The notes beneath the pieces are model-generated. The model was not told the DNA's origin and searched no databases. It worked only from the letters and a program-made list of their open reading frames with translations. Positions 42,085 to 50,260 of a DNA stretch of 64,000 nt are shown piece by piece. Within the stretch, counting starts at the first letter, position 1; every line of letters starts with the position of its first letter. The translations under genes were made by a program, and so were the position numbers. The stretch comes from an uncultured Haliea sp. (lineage in GTDB: Bacteria > Pseudomonadota > Gammaproteobacteria > Pseudomonadales > Halieaceae): positions 62,001 to 126,000 of the forward strand of contig CAMYIZ010000047.1 of NCBI GenBank assembly GCA_947258585.1, read 5' to 3'.

Positions 42085-43074
42085 GTGAAGAAACCCGCAG
42101 TGTCACAGGCTGCGCTGGATACTGCGCGCCGGAACAACCTCGGGCACCGGCTGATTGCACTCGCCGACGATTTCTCGGCCAGGGTACTGGCGGCCTACCG
42201 CGAACAGGGCTATGCGGACGTTCGCCCGGTTCACGGCGGAGTCCTGAGGAATCTCGGCCTGGAGGGCACCAGGCTCACCGTGTTGGCCGCACGGGCAGGT
42301 GTCACCCACAGGGCCATGGCGAAGCTGCTGGAGAATGTTGAATCCATGGGGCTGGTGCAGAGACACCGGGATCCAACGGATGCCCGCGCCACCCTGATCA
42401 GCTATACGCCGCGTGGAATTGAACTGCTGCAGGACTCGAGCAGGATCATTGAACAGATCTATCGGGCCTACTCCAGGATTCTCGGCGCTGACGCTCTGCT
42501 GGCTCTTGAGGTCAATCTCTACGAGTTCCTGACCGCCCTGAATATCGAAATCGCGAGCAGTGGCCAGCAAGCCCTGCACTCTGTACAACCGGAAAGGCGG
42601 CGCAGCAACAGCAAAACCTACATCTCACACAACATCGGCCGCTATTTGCAGCTGCTGGGGGATGATTATCATCGGCGCTGTGCAGCCGTCATGGAGGCCG
42701 CCGGATACACCGATGTACGCATCGACCACCTCGCCGTGGTCAGCCATCTCAGCGTGGCGGGCATGACCCTGTCCCAGCTCTCTGACTCTGCGGCTATTTC
42801 TCTTCAGGCAACGGGCAAGCAGGTCAGCTCGGTGCAGCGCCTCGGCTATGTCACCGTTACCGTGGATGCACAGGACAAGCGGGTGCGCCTGGTCACGTTC
42901 AGCCCCAGAGGCCGGGCGTTTATCGCCGCCCTGCTGGCCGCATTCGCCAGCATTGAGCAAGACTACTGCCGCATCGTCGGGCGGCGAAAGCTCAAGCGCC
43001 TGCAACAGGACCTCGCGTACACAGCCAAGGCGCTCAAGCTCCAGGTCCCACTGTCGCATCCGGCCGGACTCTAA
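42085..43074 (+). CDS. Tandem double-MarR transcription regulator
   Basis: The 329-residue protein contains two MarR-type winged-helix domains in one chain, residues about 17-115 and 182-280, which align with each other without a gap at roughly one-third identity by eye (NNLGHRLIALADDF / HNIGRYLQLLGDDY; GYADVRPVH / GYTDVRIDH; LISYTPRG / LVTFSPRG). The first wing DPTDARA is canonical; the second, DAQDKRV, is degenerate. A 66-residue helical linker joins them. GTG start. It lies just upstream of the sulfatase and receptor genes, whose promoters share a candidate operator. Confidence 0.85.
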   Translation: MKKPAVSQAALDTARRNNLGHRLIALADDFSARVLAAYREQGYADVRPVHGGVLRNLGLEGTRLTVLAARAGVTHRAMAKLLENVESMGLVQRHRDPTDARATLISYTPRGIELLQDSSRIIEQIYRAYSRILGADALLALEVNLYEFLTALNIEIASSGQQALHSVQPERRRSNSKTYISHNIGRYLQLLGDDYHRRCAAVMEAAGYTDVRIDHLAVVSHLSVAGMTLSQLSDSAAISLQATGKQVSSVQRLGYVTVTVDAQDKRVRLVTFSPRGRAFIAALLAAFASIEQDYCRIVGRRKLKRLQQDLAYTAKALKLQVPLSHPAGL

Positions 43075-43137
43075 GCCACCTCGCGCAACTCACCGGCAGT
43101 TGCAAGCTCAGCAGGTCGTCATCAACTGACGAAGGAG

Positions 43138-43166
43138 TTGCAATATTTGATACCCCGTTTACTATC
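43138..43166 (+). promoter_or_regulatory. Sulfatase promoter with shared operator box A
   Basis: TTGCAA (43138-43143), 16 bases, TACTAT (43160-43165) form a plausible sigma-70 promoter 66 bases before the sulfatase ATG. Overlapping it is GATACCCCGTTTACTATC (43149-43166), an imperfect dyad with GATA/TATC ends. The same 29-base arrangement with identical spacing recurs before the TonB receptor gene. Confidence 0.6.
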
Positions 43167-43231
43167 TACGGCTGCTGAACACGCTCCAGAACTGGAGCAG
43201 TCCGGCCCACCGGCTAGTCGGAGATAATAAT

Positions 43232-45562
43232 ATGCAACTGTCCACTGTCTATCTCGTTACCAGGTGCCGCATCGTGTTGCCACTGTTGCTGGCTGTGACC
43301 CTGTTCTCCCCCGCTGCCACAATGCCAGCGACCAGTGCGCCGGAGACGAGACCGGAGGTTGAAGTCCGACACCCCCCCGAAGAGGCGCCAAACATCGTGG
43401 TGGTTCTGCTGGATGATGTAGGTTTCGGCGCTGCAAGCACTTTCGGTGGCCCCATCCACACCCCGACGCTTGAACACCTCGCTCAACGCGGCTTGCGTTA
43501 CAACCGATTTCACACGACAGCCCTGTGTTCACCGACCCGGGCATCCTTGCTAACCGGACGCGATCCCCACGTTGCAAATGTCGGTGCGGTGATCAACTCC
43601 TCAAACGCCTATGAGGGCTACCAGGGCATCTTGCGGCCAGAGACCGCTACCGTTGCCGAGCTGTTACGCAGCACCGGCTACGGCACGGCTTTGTTCGGAA
43701 AATGGCATCTGGTGCCAGACTGGGAGGCATCGCCGATCGGGCCTTTTGACCGCTGGCCCAGAGGCCAGGGATTCGAAAAGTTCTACGGCTTTCTCGGTGG
43801 CGAAACCGACCAGTTCGAGCCTACTCTGTATCAGGACACCACCGCGATACGCCGCCCGCCGGGGGCGGACTATCACCTGACCGAGGACTTGGCAGACCAG
43901 GCTGTGCGCTGGTTAAAACTGCAGAACTCGCTGGCGCCAGAAAGGCCTTTTTTTCTCTACTTTGCTCCCGGCGCTACCCATGCACCGCTGCAGGTACCGG
44001 AGCCATGGATCAGTCGCTATCGCGGGGCCTTCAAGCAGGGTTGGGACGTACTTCGCGAGGAAACGTTCCGGCGCCAGAAGGCGCTCGGAGTCATTCCCGC
44101 CGCCACCCAGCTCACAGCGCGCCACGATGGTATCCCAGCCTGGGACAGCCTGGGCCCGGACGAGCAGATCGTGGCGGCACGAATGATGGAGGCATTTGCC
44201 GGCTTCCTCAGCCACACCGACTCCCAGGTCGGCCGGATAGTGGATACCCTGCAGACACTGGGGCTGTTCGACAACACCCTGTTCATCTATCTCGTGGGAG
44301 ACAACGGTGGCGAGGGCGCAGGCGGTGCGGAGGGAAGCATCAATTACCTGGGCGCCCTGCAGGGCATGCAGGAGCCGCTCTCGCGACAGCTCGAACAACT
44401 TGACGAGATTGGTGGCCCCGACAGTTTTGCGCTCTATCCTGCAGGCTGGGCCTGGGCTACCAACACCCCCTTCCAGTGGGTCAAGCAGATTGCGTCCCAT
44501 CTCGGTGGAACCCGGACGCCAATGGTCGTCAGCTGGCCACGCCGTATCGAGGACCATGGGGGCTTGCGCAGCCAGTTCTCACATGTCAACGACATCGCTC
44601 CGACTATTCTCGATGCCGTCGGCCTGTCGCTGCCCGAGACCGTGAGCGGTGTCCGGCAGCTGCCCATGGATGGCGCCAGCCTTCTGCCCAGCTTTGCCGA
44701 CCCGGAAGCTCCCGAGCACAAGGACACCCAGTATTTCGAAGTCCACGGCCACCGTTCGATATACCACGAAGACTGGATGGCCTCGGCGCGCCACAGCATG
44801 CTGCCGTGGGATGTGGGGCTACCGGTATCTCCCACCCCCTTCGCGGACGATGTCTGGGAACTCTACCATCTGGAGCAGGATTTCAGCCAAAGCGAAGACC
44901 TGGCACAGCAAAGGCCTGACAAATTGCGGGCCTTGCAAGCGCTCTTCCACAGTGAAGCACAACGGGTCGGAATCCTGCCGCTGCGGAACGCCCTGGCGGT
45001 GCGCGGTAGCGCGCCGCTGCCGAGTCTACGGGGCGATCGCCAGCACTTCACCTTCTACGAAGGAGCAGTGGCCATCCCGGAGAGCGGCGCACCTGGCATG
45101 CTAAATCGCTCCTGGGAGCTTGCGGCTGACTTGGTCGTGGCACCTGACCATAGTGCCCCCCCGAGGGGTGTCATTGCCACGCTGGGGGGCAGCGGTAGCG
45201 GCTGGTCCCTGTATCTGGATGCAGACGGTCGGCCCGTATTCGAATACCGGGTTTTCGAGGTCGCGAGTATCCGCATCACGGGAACGCACTCGCTATTGCC
45301 TGGGGAGCAGAGAGTCACACTCGCCTTCGACTACGACGGTGGCGGCTACGGCCAGGGTGGCCAATTCACCTTGAAACTGGGTGACAAATCGCTGGGCCAG
45401 CAGCGCACACCCGCAACACCCCCGGGGTTCTACTCCATTGATGAGACTTTCGATATCGGTGTCGATACCGGCTCGCCTGCCGGAAGCTACCCGGCAGACT
45501 CTCCTGTTGGCTACCTCCTCACGGGCGCCCGGATTGAGCGTGTGGCGATCGAGCTGCGCTGA
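43232..45562 (+). CDS. Secreted sulfatase (FGly-type arylsulfatase)
   Basis: Type I sulfatase of 776 residues. A signal peptide is likely (hydrophobic IVLPLLLAVTLFSPAAT after TRCR). The formylglycine motif is C99-S-P-T-R103 in TTALCSPTRASLLTGRD; metal ligands are in VLLDDVGFG (Asp61-Asp62) and LVGDNGGEG, with GKWHLVPDW carrying the catalytic Lys-x-His. A C-terminal jelly-roll-like extension of about 200 residues follows. The cysteine form needs a formylglycine-generating enzyme or anSME, not in the window. ATG at 43232 with GGAG 8 bases upstream. Partner of the TonB receptor gene 158 bases downstream. Confidence 0.92.
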   Translation: MQLSTVYLVTRCRIVLPLLLAVTLFSPAATMPATSAPETRPEVEVRHPPEEAPNIVVVLLDDVGFGAASTFGGPIHTPTLEHLAQRGLRYNRFHTTALCSPTRASLLTGRDPHVANVGAVINSSNAYEGYQGILRPETATVAELLRSTGYGTALFGKWHLVPDWEASPIGPFDRWPRGQGFEKFYGFLGGETDQFEPTLYQDTTAIRRPPGADYHLTEDLADQAVRWLKLQNSLAPERPFFLYFAPGATHAPLQVPEPWISRYRGAFKQGWDVLREETFRRQKALGVIPAATQLTARHDGIPAWDSLGPDEQIVAARMMEAFAGFLSHTDSQVGRIVDTLQTLGLFDNTLFIYLVGDNGGEGAGGAEGSINYLGALQGMQEPLSRQLEQLDEIGGPDSFALYPAGWAWATNTPFQWVKQIASHLGGTRTPMVVSWPRRIEDHGGLRSQFSHVNDIAPTILDAVGLSLPETVSGVRQLPMDGASLLPSFADPEAPEHKDTQYFEVHGHRSIYHEDWMASARHSMLPWDVGLPVSPTPFADDVWELYHLEQDFSQSEDLAQQRPDKLRALQALFHSEAQRVGILPLRNALAVRGSAPLPSLRGDRQHFTFYEGAVAIPESGAPGMLNRSWELAADLVVAPDHSAPPRGVIATLGGSGSGWSLYLDADGRPVFEYRVFEVASIRITGTHSLLPGEQRVTLAFDYDGGGYGQGGQFTLKLGDKSLGQQRTPATPPGFYSIDETFDIGVDTGSPAGSYPADSPVGYLLTGARIERVAIELR

Positions 45563-45606
45563 CAGGCTAAACATCTGAACCACTGACTGCCGCCTTCGAT
45601 ACTGGC

Positions 45607-45665
45607 TTGCAATAAATGATACCGCGCTTACTATCAGGGGGCATGTACGATACCTGGTTTAGTAC
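45607..45665 (+). promoter_or_regulatory. TonB receptor promoter with operator boxes B and C
   Basis: TTGCAA (45607-45612), 16 bases, TACTAT (45629-45634) repeat the sulfatase promoter layout. Box B GATACCGCGCTTACTATC (45618-45635) and box C GATACCTGGTTTAGTA (45649-45664) begin 31 bases apart, three helical turns. Box A at 43149 is the third copy; consensus GATACCNNGYTTASTA. Confidence 0.6.
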
Positions 45666-45720
45666 ATCCGGGAATCCTGCAGTTCATCCCGCTTGACCCG
45701 AGCAACCGGAGACCCATGAC

Positions 45721-48120
45721 ATGAATAAGAGAAATAATAGTTACCAGTATTCCCTCCCCCTGGTGCTGGCCAGCTGTTACCTGGCCGCCACCCCGAGCCT
45801 GGCCCAGCCCGACAAAAGCGTGCGCACCCAGGCACTGGAGGAGGTTGTTGTTACGGCGCAGAAGCGCGAGGAAAGCCTGCAGGAAACCCCAATCGCGGTT
45901 TCCGCCTTTGACATAGGTGCGCTGCAGCAAATAGGCGTCCGGGAACCTGGCGATGTCGCGCTCTATACCCCCAACCTGGAAATCCGCAAACCGCCGGGTA
46001 GCTCTGACAATTACGGCTACAGCATGCGCGGCATGTCCTCTACCGACCCGTCACTGCTGACCGAGCCCACGGTGGGCCTGTATGCGGACGGGGTCTATAT
46101 CGCGCGCATTTCCGGGGCTTCCTTCGACACAGTCGATCTCGAGCGCATTGAAGTGCTGCGCGGTCCCCAGGGAACGCTGTATGGCCGCAACGCCATCGGT
46201 GGCGCGATCAACCTGGTGACGCGCAAGCCCGGGGAGGAGTTCGGCTTCAGACAAAAACTCTCTGTCGGCAACTACGACTACCTGCGCAGCGAAACCTCAG
46301 TCGACACCGGTATGCACAACGGCTTTGGCGCGACCCTGTCCTACACTCATTGGAAGCGGGAGGGTTGGCTGGACAACTCCGGGGCGGACAACAAGCTCGG
46401 CGAAACCAAAAACTCCGACGCCGTGCGCTTTGCTCTGCGCTGGCGCCCCACCGACGCATTGACAGCGGATTACGTATTCGACTACTCGGACCGGGACAGC
46501 AACGGGGCCATTGTGCAGTTGGTCCACATTCGGCCCTTCCAGCAGGGACTCGGCGGCCCGATCTACGCCCAGGCAGCCGCGGTAGCTTCACCCAATCGCC
46601 AGGGCAGTCTGCCGATGCCGTTCTCTGATTCAGCGGCCAACTACTCGACCATCAAGGGCCACGCCCTGACTGTCGAGTGGGCCGGCGACAACTTCACCCT
46701 CAAATCGATCACCGCCCACCGCGACTGGGATTCGGGAACCAGCGAGAATGAATACGGCAGCTTCCGCTCGGATGGTGTGAACGTACTCAACGGAAGGGGT
46801 GGTGTCATTCCGGCGGGGGATTTCGTCCCCTTGTTCATTGCCAGTCGCGAAAGCCGGCAGGACCAGTTCACCCAGGAATTCCAGATGCTGGGCACGGCGC
46901 TGGATGATCGCCTGCAATATACCCTGGGCCTGTACTACTTTGAGGAGGAAACCTACGAGGACAACCCCCAGTCTTTCGTATTGCCCGCCATCTTTGCCTA
47001 CGGCGGACTCGACCAGGGGACGCAATCTTTCCTGTGCCAGGATCCCACGTTCTCCAACCCGCTGGCCTGCTTCGGCAAGGACACACTGCTGTCGACGCCG
47101 GTGTTTATCTACGGCTCGGATAACGACTCGGTAGCGGCCTACAGCCAGTTGACTTATGCGGCGACCGAAGAGGTAGACGTCACCCTTGGCCTGCGCTACA
47201 CACGCGACCAGAAGACTTCTTTCCTGCGCAACTCGACGATTCAGCGCAATGAAGGCATTGAAGAGGTCATTGGCGACGACTCCTGGTCCAACGTAACCCC
47301 GGCACTCACCGTCAGCTATGCGCCGACCGATACCCTGAACAGCTACTTTACCCTGGCGCGAGGATTTCGCTCGGGGGGCTTCAACGCCCGCGCCGCCAGC
47401 GCCCGGGCCTTTTCCACACCGTTCAACGAGGAGAACGTGACCTCCTACGAACTCGGGATCAAGTCCGATCTCTGGGATCGGAAGCTGCGGGTCAATGCCG
47501 CCCTGTTCCACTATGTCTATGAAGACAAGCAGGTAACACAGTTCGAGGCCGGCTCCAGCGGCGCCTCCTCCATCATTGCCAATGCGGGCAAAACCGAGGC
47601 CCAGGGTGCGGAGCTCGAGGTCACCCTGATCCCGGTAACGGGCCTGCTGCTGAAGGCCAGCTACGGCTTTATCGACAACAACATCAAGGAGTTCGACACA
47701 ACACCCAGCAACCCAGTTACCGGCGTGGGCGGCGGCACCGAGAACGTCGATATCTCAGGCATTGCCAAGACGATTCACACACCGCGGCACAACGCCAGCC
47801 TGATCGCCGAATACACCTTCGAGCCCTTCTCCTTTGGCCAACTGGTGCTGCAGGCTGATTCATCGTACAACAGTGAGCGCTACTTCCACCCCATCAACAA
47901 CCTGTACGACTCGGCGGGCAAGCAGACCCTGATCAACGCCCGCGCCAGCCTGACCAATATTGACCTCGGCTCCGGCTCACTGCGGATCTCCGCCTGGGGC
48001 AAGAACCTGGCGGACAAGGAATACCGGGAATGGGGCATCGATTTTGGCGCCCTGGGCTTCGCCACCGACTCCTTCATTCTGCCGCGGATGTACGGCCTGG
48101 ATGTCATCTATGAATACTGA
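45721..48120 (+). CDS. TonB-dependent outer-membrane receptor
   Basis: A 799-residue outer-membrane transporter. After a signal peptide (hydrophobic SLPLVLASCYLAATPSLAQ) comes a TonB box/plug start LEEVVVTAQKREESLQETPI, the plug motifs IEVLRGPQGTLYGRNAIGGAINLVTRKP and a beta-barrel of about 600 residues ending in an aromatic C-terminus (DVIYEY). GGAG lies 9 bases before ATG. It resembles receptors for non-siderophore organic compounds expanded in marine heterotrophs and sphingomonads. It heads an operon with the three following genes and shares its operator with the sulfatase. Confidence 0.93.
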   Translation: MNKRNNSYQYSLPLVLASCYLAATPSLAQPDKSVRTQALEEVVVTAQKREESLQETPIAVSAFDIGALQQIGVREPGDVALYTPNLEIRKPPGSSDNYGYSMRGMSSTDPSLLTEPTVGLYADGVYIARISGASFDTVDLERIEVLRGPQGTLYGRNAIGGAINLVTRKPGEEFGFRQKLSVGNYDYLRSETSVDTGMHNGFGATLSYTHWKREGWLDNSGADNKLGETKNSDAVRFALRWRPTDALTADYVFDYSDRDSNGAIVQLVHIRPFQQGLGGPIYAQAAAVASPNRQGSLPMPFSDSAANYSTIKGHALTVEWAGDNFTLKSITAHRDWDSGTSENEYGSFRSDGVNVLNGRGGVIPAGDFVPLFIASRESRQDQFTQEFQMLGTALDDRLQYTLGLYYFEEETYEDNPQSFVLPAIFAYGGLDQGTQSFLCQDPTFSNPLACFGKDTLLSTPVFIYGSDNDSVAAYSQLTYAATEEVDVTLGLRYTRDQKTSFLRNSTIQRNEGIEEVIGDDSWSNVTPALTVSYAPTDTLNSYFTLARGFRSGGFNARAASARAFSTPFNEENVTSYELGIKSDLWDRKLRVNAALFHYVYEDKQVTQFEAGSSGASSIIANAGKTEAQGAELEVTLIPVTGLLLKASYGFIDNNIKEFDTTPSNPVTGVGGGTENVDISGIAKTIHTPRHNASLIAEYTFEPFSFGQLVLQADSSYNSERYFHPINNLYDSAGKQTLINARASLTNIDLGSGSLRISAWGKNLADKEYREWGIDFGALGFATDSFILPRMYGLDVIYEY

Positions 48121-48142
48121 AGCCCCGGCCCGGAGGCAAACC

Positions 48143-49390
48143 ATGCAACGACAACACAATCCCATCAACACGGCGCAGCAGCGCGAGCATGAACTGCTGG
48201 CCCTGCGCTACTACCGCCACCCGGAGATTGTCGCCACCCGCGAGGCAGTGCGCGAGTTCTGGCTGCAGCACGCGGCGCCCAGCGCCACCATGCGCAGCTG
48301 CTTCGACTGGGCGTTCGAGGAAGTGATGTTTGGCGCCACAATATGGGCCCTGAACCAGGACCCGTTCTACCCGAAGGTCATCACGATCAGCCGCCTGCCC
48401 CACCGGCTGGCAGGGGAGGACATTCCCGGTAGCCGTTGGGGTATCGACAACCCGGACTCGATCTACCGGGTGATACCCATCAGCCATGACCAGCGCTATG
48501 TGATCCGGGGCCGGGTCGCGAAACAGCGCCTGGTGGAAAATTACTTCACCCTGTGGGGGCCGGAAATGCAGACCCTGGGGCTGCTGGATGGCAAGGAGCT
48601 GGACGTGGACGCGGATGGTTGCTTTGAGGTCACGGTAGATGCCAGCGCTGCGGCGGGACGTCGCAACCATATCCAGTCACCGCCCGGCAGCCATGAGTTC
48701 TACATTCGCGACGTGATTGCCAACTGGGGCAGCGACCGGGCCAATGAGCTGGAGATCGAACGACTGGGGCCCGCCCCGGAGCGCCCGCCCTTCAGCGAAA
48801 GTGAAAATCTCGAACGCATCAAGGCCTACATGCAGCGCTGGGCGGAGTCCACCACCCGCTGGAACCGGCAGGCCATGGACGGGCCGGTCAACGCCTTCGA
48901 GTTCACCATCGATCGCGACAGCGATGGCGCCCTGCGCAACCAGATCTACATCATGGGCTATTTCCGCTTGCCGGACGCAGACACCGCCCTGGTGCTGGAT
49001 ATCAGCCTCGGCGGCGCGGATTATTTTATCGCCCCGATCACCAATATCTGGGGCACGACCAACTACATTACCGACCGCAGCGGCTGCCTGAACCGGCACC
49101 AGTCCCGGGCAAACCCGGACGGGACCTATACCTTTGTGCTCAGCCTGCGGGACCCGGATGTGCACAACTGGCTGGACCCCTCAGACCTCGACGAGGGTAT
49201 CCTTACCTTGCGCTGGGCAGAGTTCGCGGGCGGCAAGCCCGGCGCGGACCTCGGTGTCCACCAGCGCCTGGTACCGCTGGAGCGGTTGCGGCAGGAACTG
49301 ACTGGTGACCACCACTGGCTGACCGCTGGCCAGCGACAGCAGCAACTGACCGAGCGGGCGCAGAGTTACGCCTGGCGCCTGGAGGACTAG
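48143..49390 (+). CDS. Conserved protein of unknown function, possibly DUF1214-related
   Basis: A 415-residue protein without a signal peptide or membrane segment. The C-terminal third (IWGTTNYITDRSGCLNRHQ, PDGTYTFVLSLRDPDVHNWL, EGILTLRWAEF) has the look of DUF1214 beta-sandwich domains (Asn-Trp-Leu motif), but the match is by eye and tentative. The N-terminal part (REHELLALRYYRHPEIV) is helical. GGAGG precedes the ATG by 7 bases; 22 bases after the receptor gene and one base before the SDR gene, so it belongs to their operon. Its function is not known. Confidence 0.65.
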   Translation: MQRQHNPINTAQQREHELLALRYYRHPEIVATREAVREFWLQHAAPSATMRSCFDWAFEEVMFGATIWALNQDPFYPKVITISRLPHRLAGEDIPGSRWGIDNPDSIYRVIPISHDQRYVIRGRVAKQRLVENYFTLWGPEMQTLGLLDGKELDVDADGCFEVTVDASAAAGRRNHIQSPPGSHEFYIRDVIANWGSDRANELEIERLGPAPERPPFSESENLERIKAYMQRWAESTTRWNRQAMDGPVNAFEFTIDRDSDGALRNQIYIMGYFRLPDADTALVLDISLGGADYFIAPITNIWGTTNYITDRSGCLNRHQSRANPDGTYTFVLSLRDPDVHNWLDPSDLDEGILTLRWAEFAGGKPGADLGVHQRLVPLERLRQELTGDHHWLTAGQRQQQLTERAQSYAWRLED

Positions 49391-49391
49391 C

Positions 49392-50234
49392 ATGGCGACG
49401 CTGAAAAATTCTGTCTGGCTGATCTCGGGCTGCTCCAGCGGTTTTGGCCGGGAGATCGCCCTGGCCGCCCTGGAAGGCGGTGCCCTGGTGGCCGTGACCG
49501 CGCGCAAGCCGGAGACCGTCGCGGACATCTGTGCACGCTACCCCGAGCAGACCATCGCCCTGCAACTCGATGTCTGCTCAAGTGAAGACATTGCCGCCTG
49601 TGTCGCCGCGACCCTGGACCGGTTCGGGCGTATCGACGCCCTGGTCAACAACGCCGGCTACGGCTATGTCGCGGCGATCGAGGAAGGCGAAGAAGACGCC
49701 GTCAGGGCCCTGTTCGAGGTGAACTTCTTCGGCGCCCTGGCGCTGACCCGGGCGGTGTTGCCTGTGATGCGCAAACAGGGCAGCGGACACATCATCAACA
49801 ATTCCTCCCAGGCTGGCATCATGGCCAATCCGGGCACCGGCTATTACAGTGCTTCCAAGTATGCCCTGGAAGGTTTGATGCAGGCACTGCAGAAGGAAGT
49901 CGCCCCATTGGGTATTCACGTGAGCTCAGTGCAGCCCGGAGCCTTCCGCACCGACTGGTCGGGCCGCTCCATGCAGCGCTCCGGGGCCGTCATTGATGAC
50001 TACCGGCACGTGCACGAGCGTCTTGATATGATCGCTGCGATCGACGGTAAACAACCGGGAGATCCGGTGCGCGCCGGCAGGATTTTTGTCGAGCTGTTCA
50101 CCATGGCGGAACCGCCCGCGCAGCTGCTGCTCGGCGCCGGCGTGCTGGCGACCTACCGGGAAAAACTTGCGGCGGAAAACGCCAACCTGGACCGCTGGGA
50201 AAGCTTGACCCGGGCGGCGGATTTTCCGCAATAA
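49392..50234 (+). CDS. Short-chain dehydrogenase/reductase (SDR)
   Basis: Classical SDR of 280 residues. The Rossmann glycine motif is SGCSSGFGRE (residues 12-21), the structural NNAGYG follows near residue 86, and the catalytic Ser and YSASK are in NNSSQAGIMANPGTGYYSAS. A 40-residue C-terminal extension ends LDRWESLTR. NAD(P)-dependent oxidation of an alcohol in the degraded compound is the natural guess. GGAGG six bases before ATG overlaps the preceding gene. Confidence 0.9.
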   Translation: MATLKNSVWLISGCSSGFGREIALAALEGGALVAVTARKPETVADICARYPEQTIALQLDVCSSEDIAACVAATLDRFGRIDALVNNAGYGYVAAIEEGEEDAVRALFEVNFFGALALTRAVLPVMRKQGSGHIINNSSQAGIMANPGTGYYSASKYALEGLMQALQKEVAPLGIHVSSVQPGAFRTDWSGRSMQRSGAVIDDYRHVHERLDMIAAIDGKQPGDPVRAGRIFVELFTMAEPPAQLLLGAGVLATYREKLAAENANLDRWESLTRAADFPQ

Positions 50235-50260
50235 TAATCGATAAGACAGAAGGTGACAGC

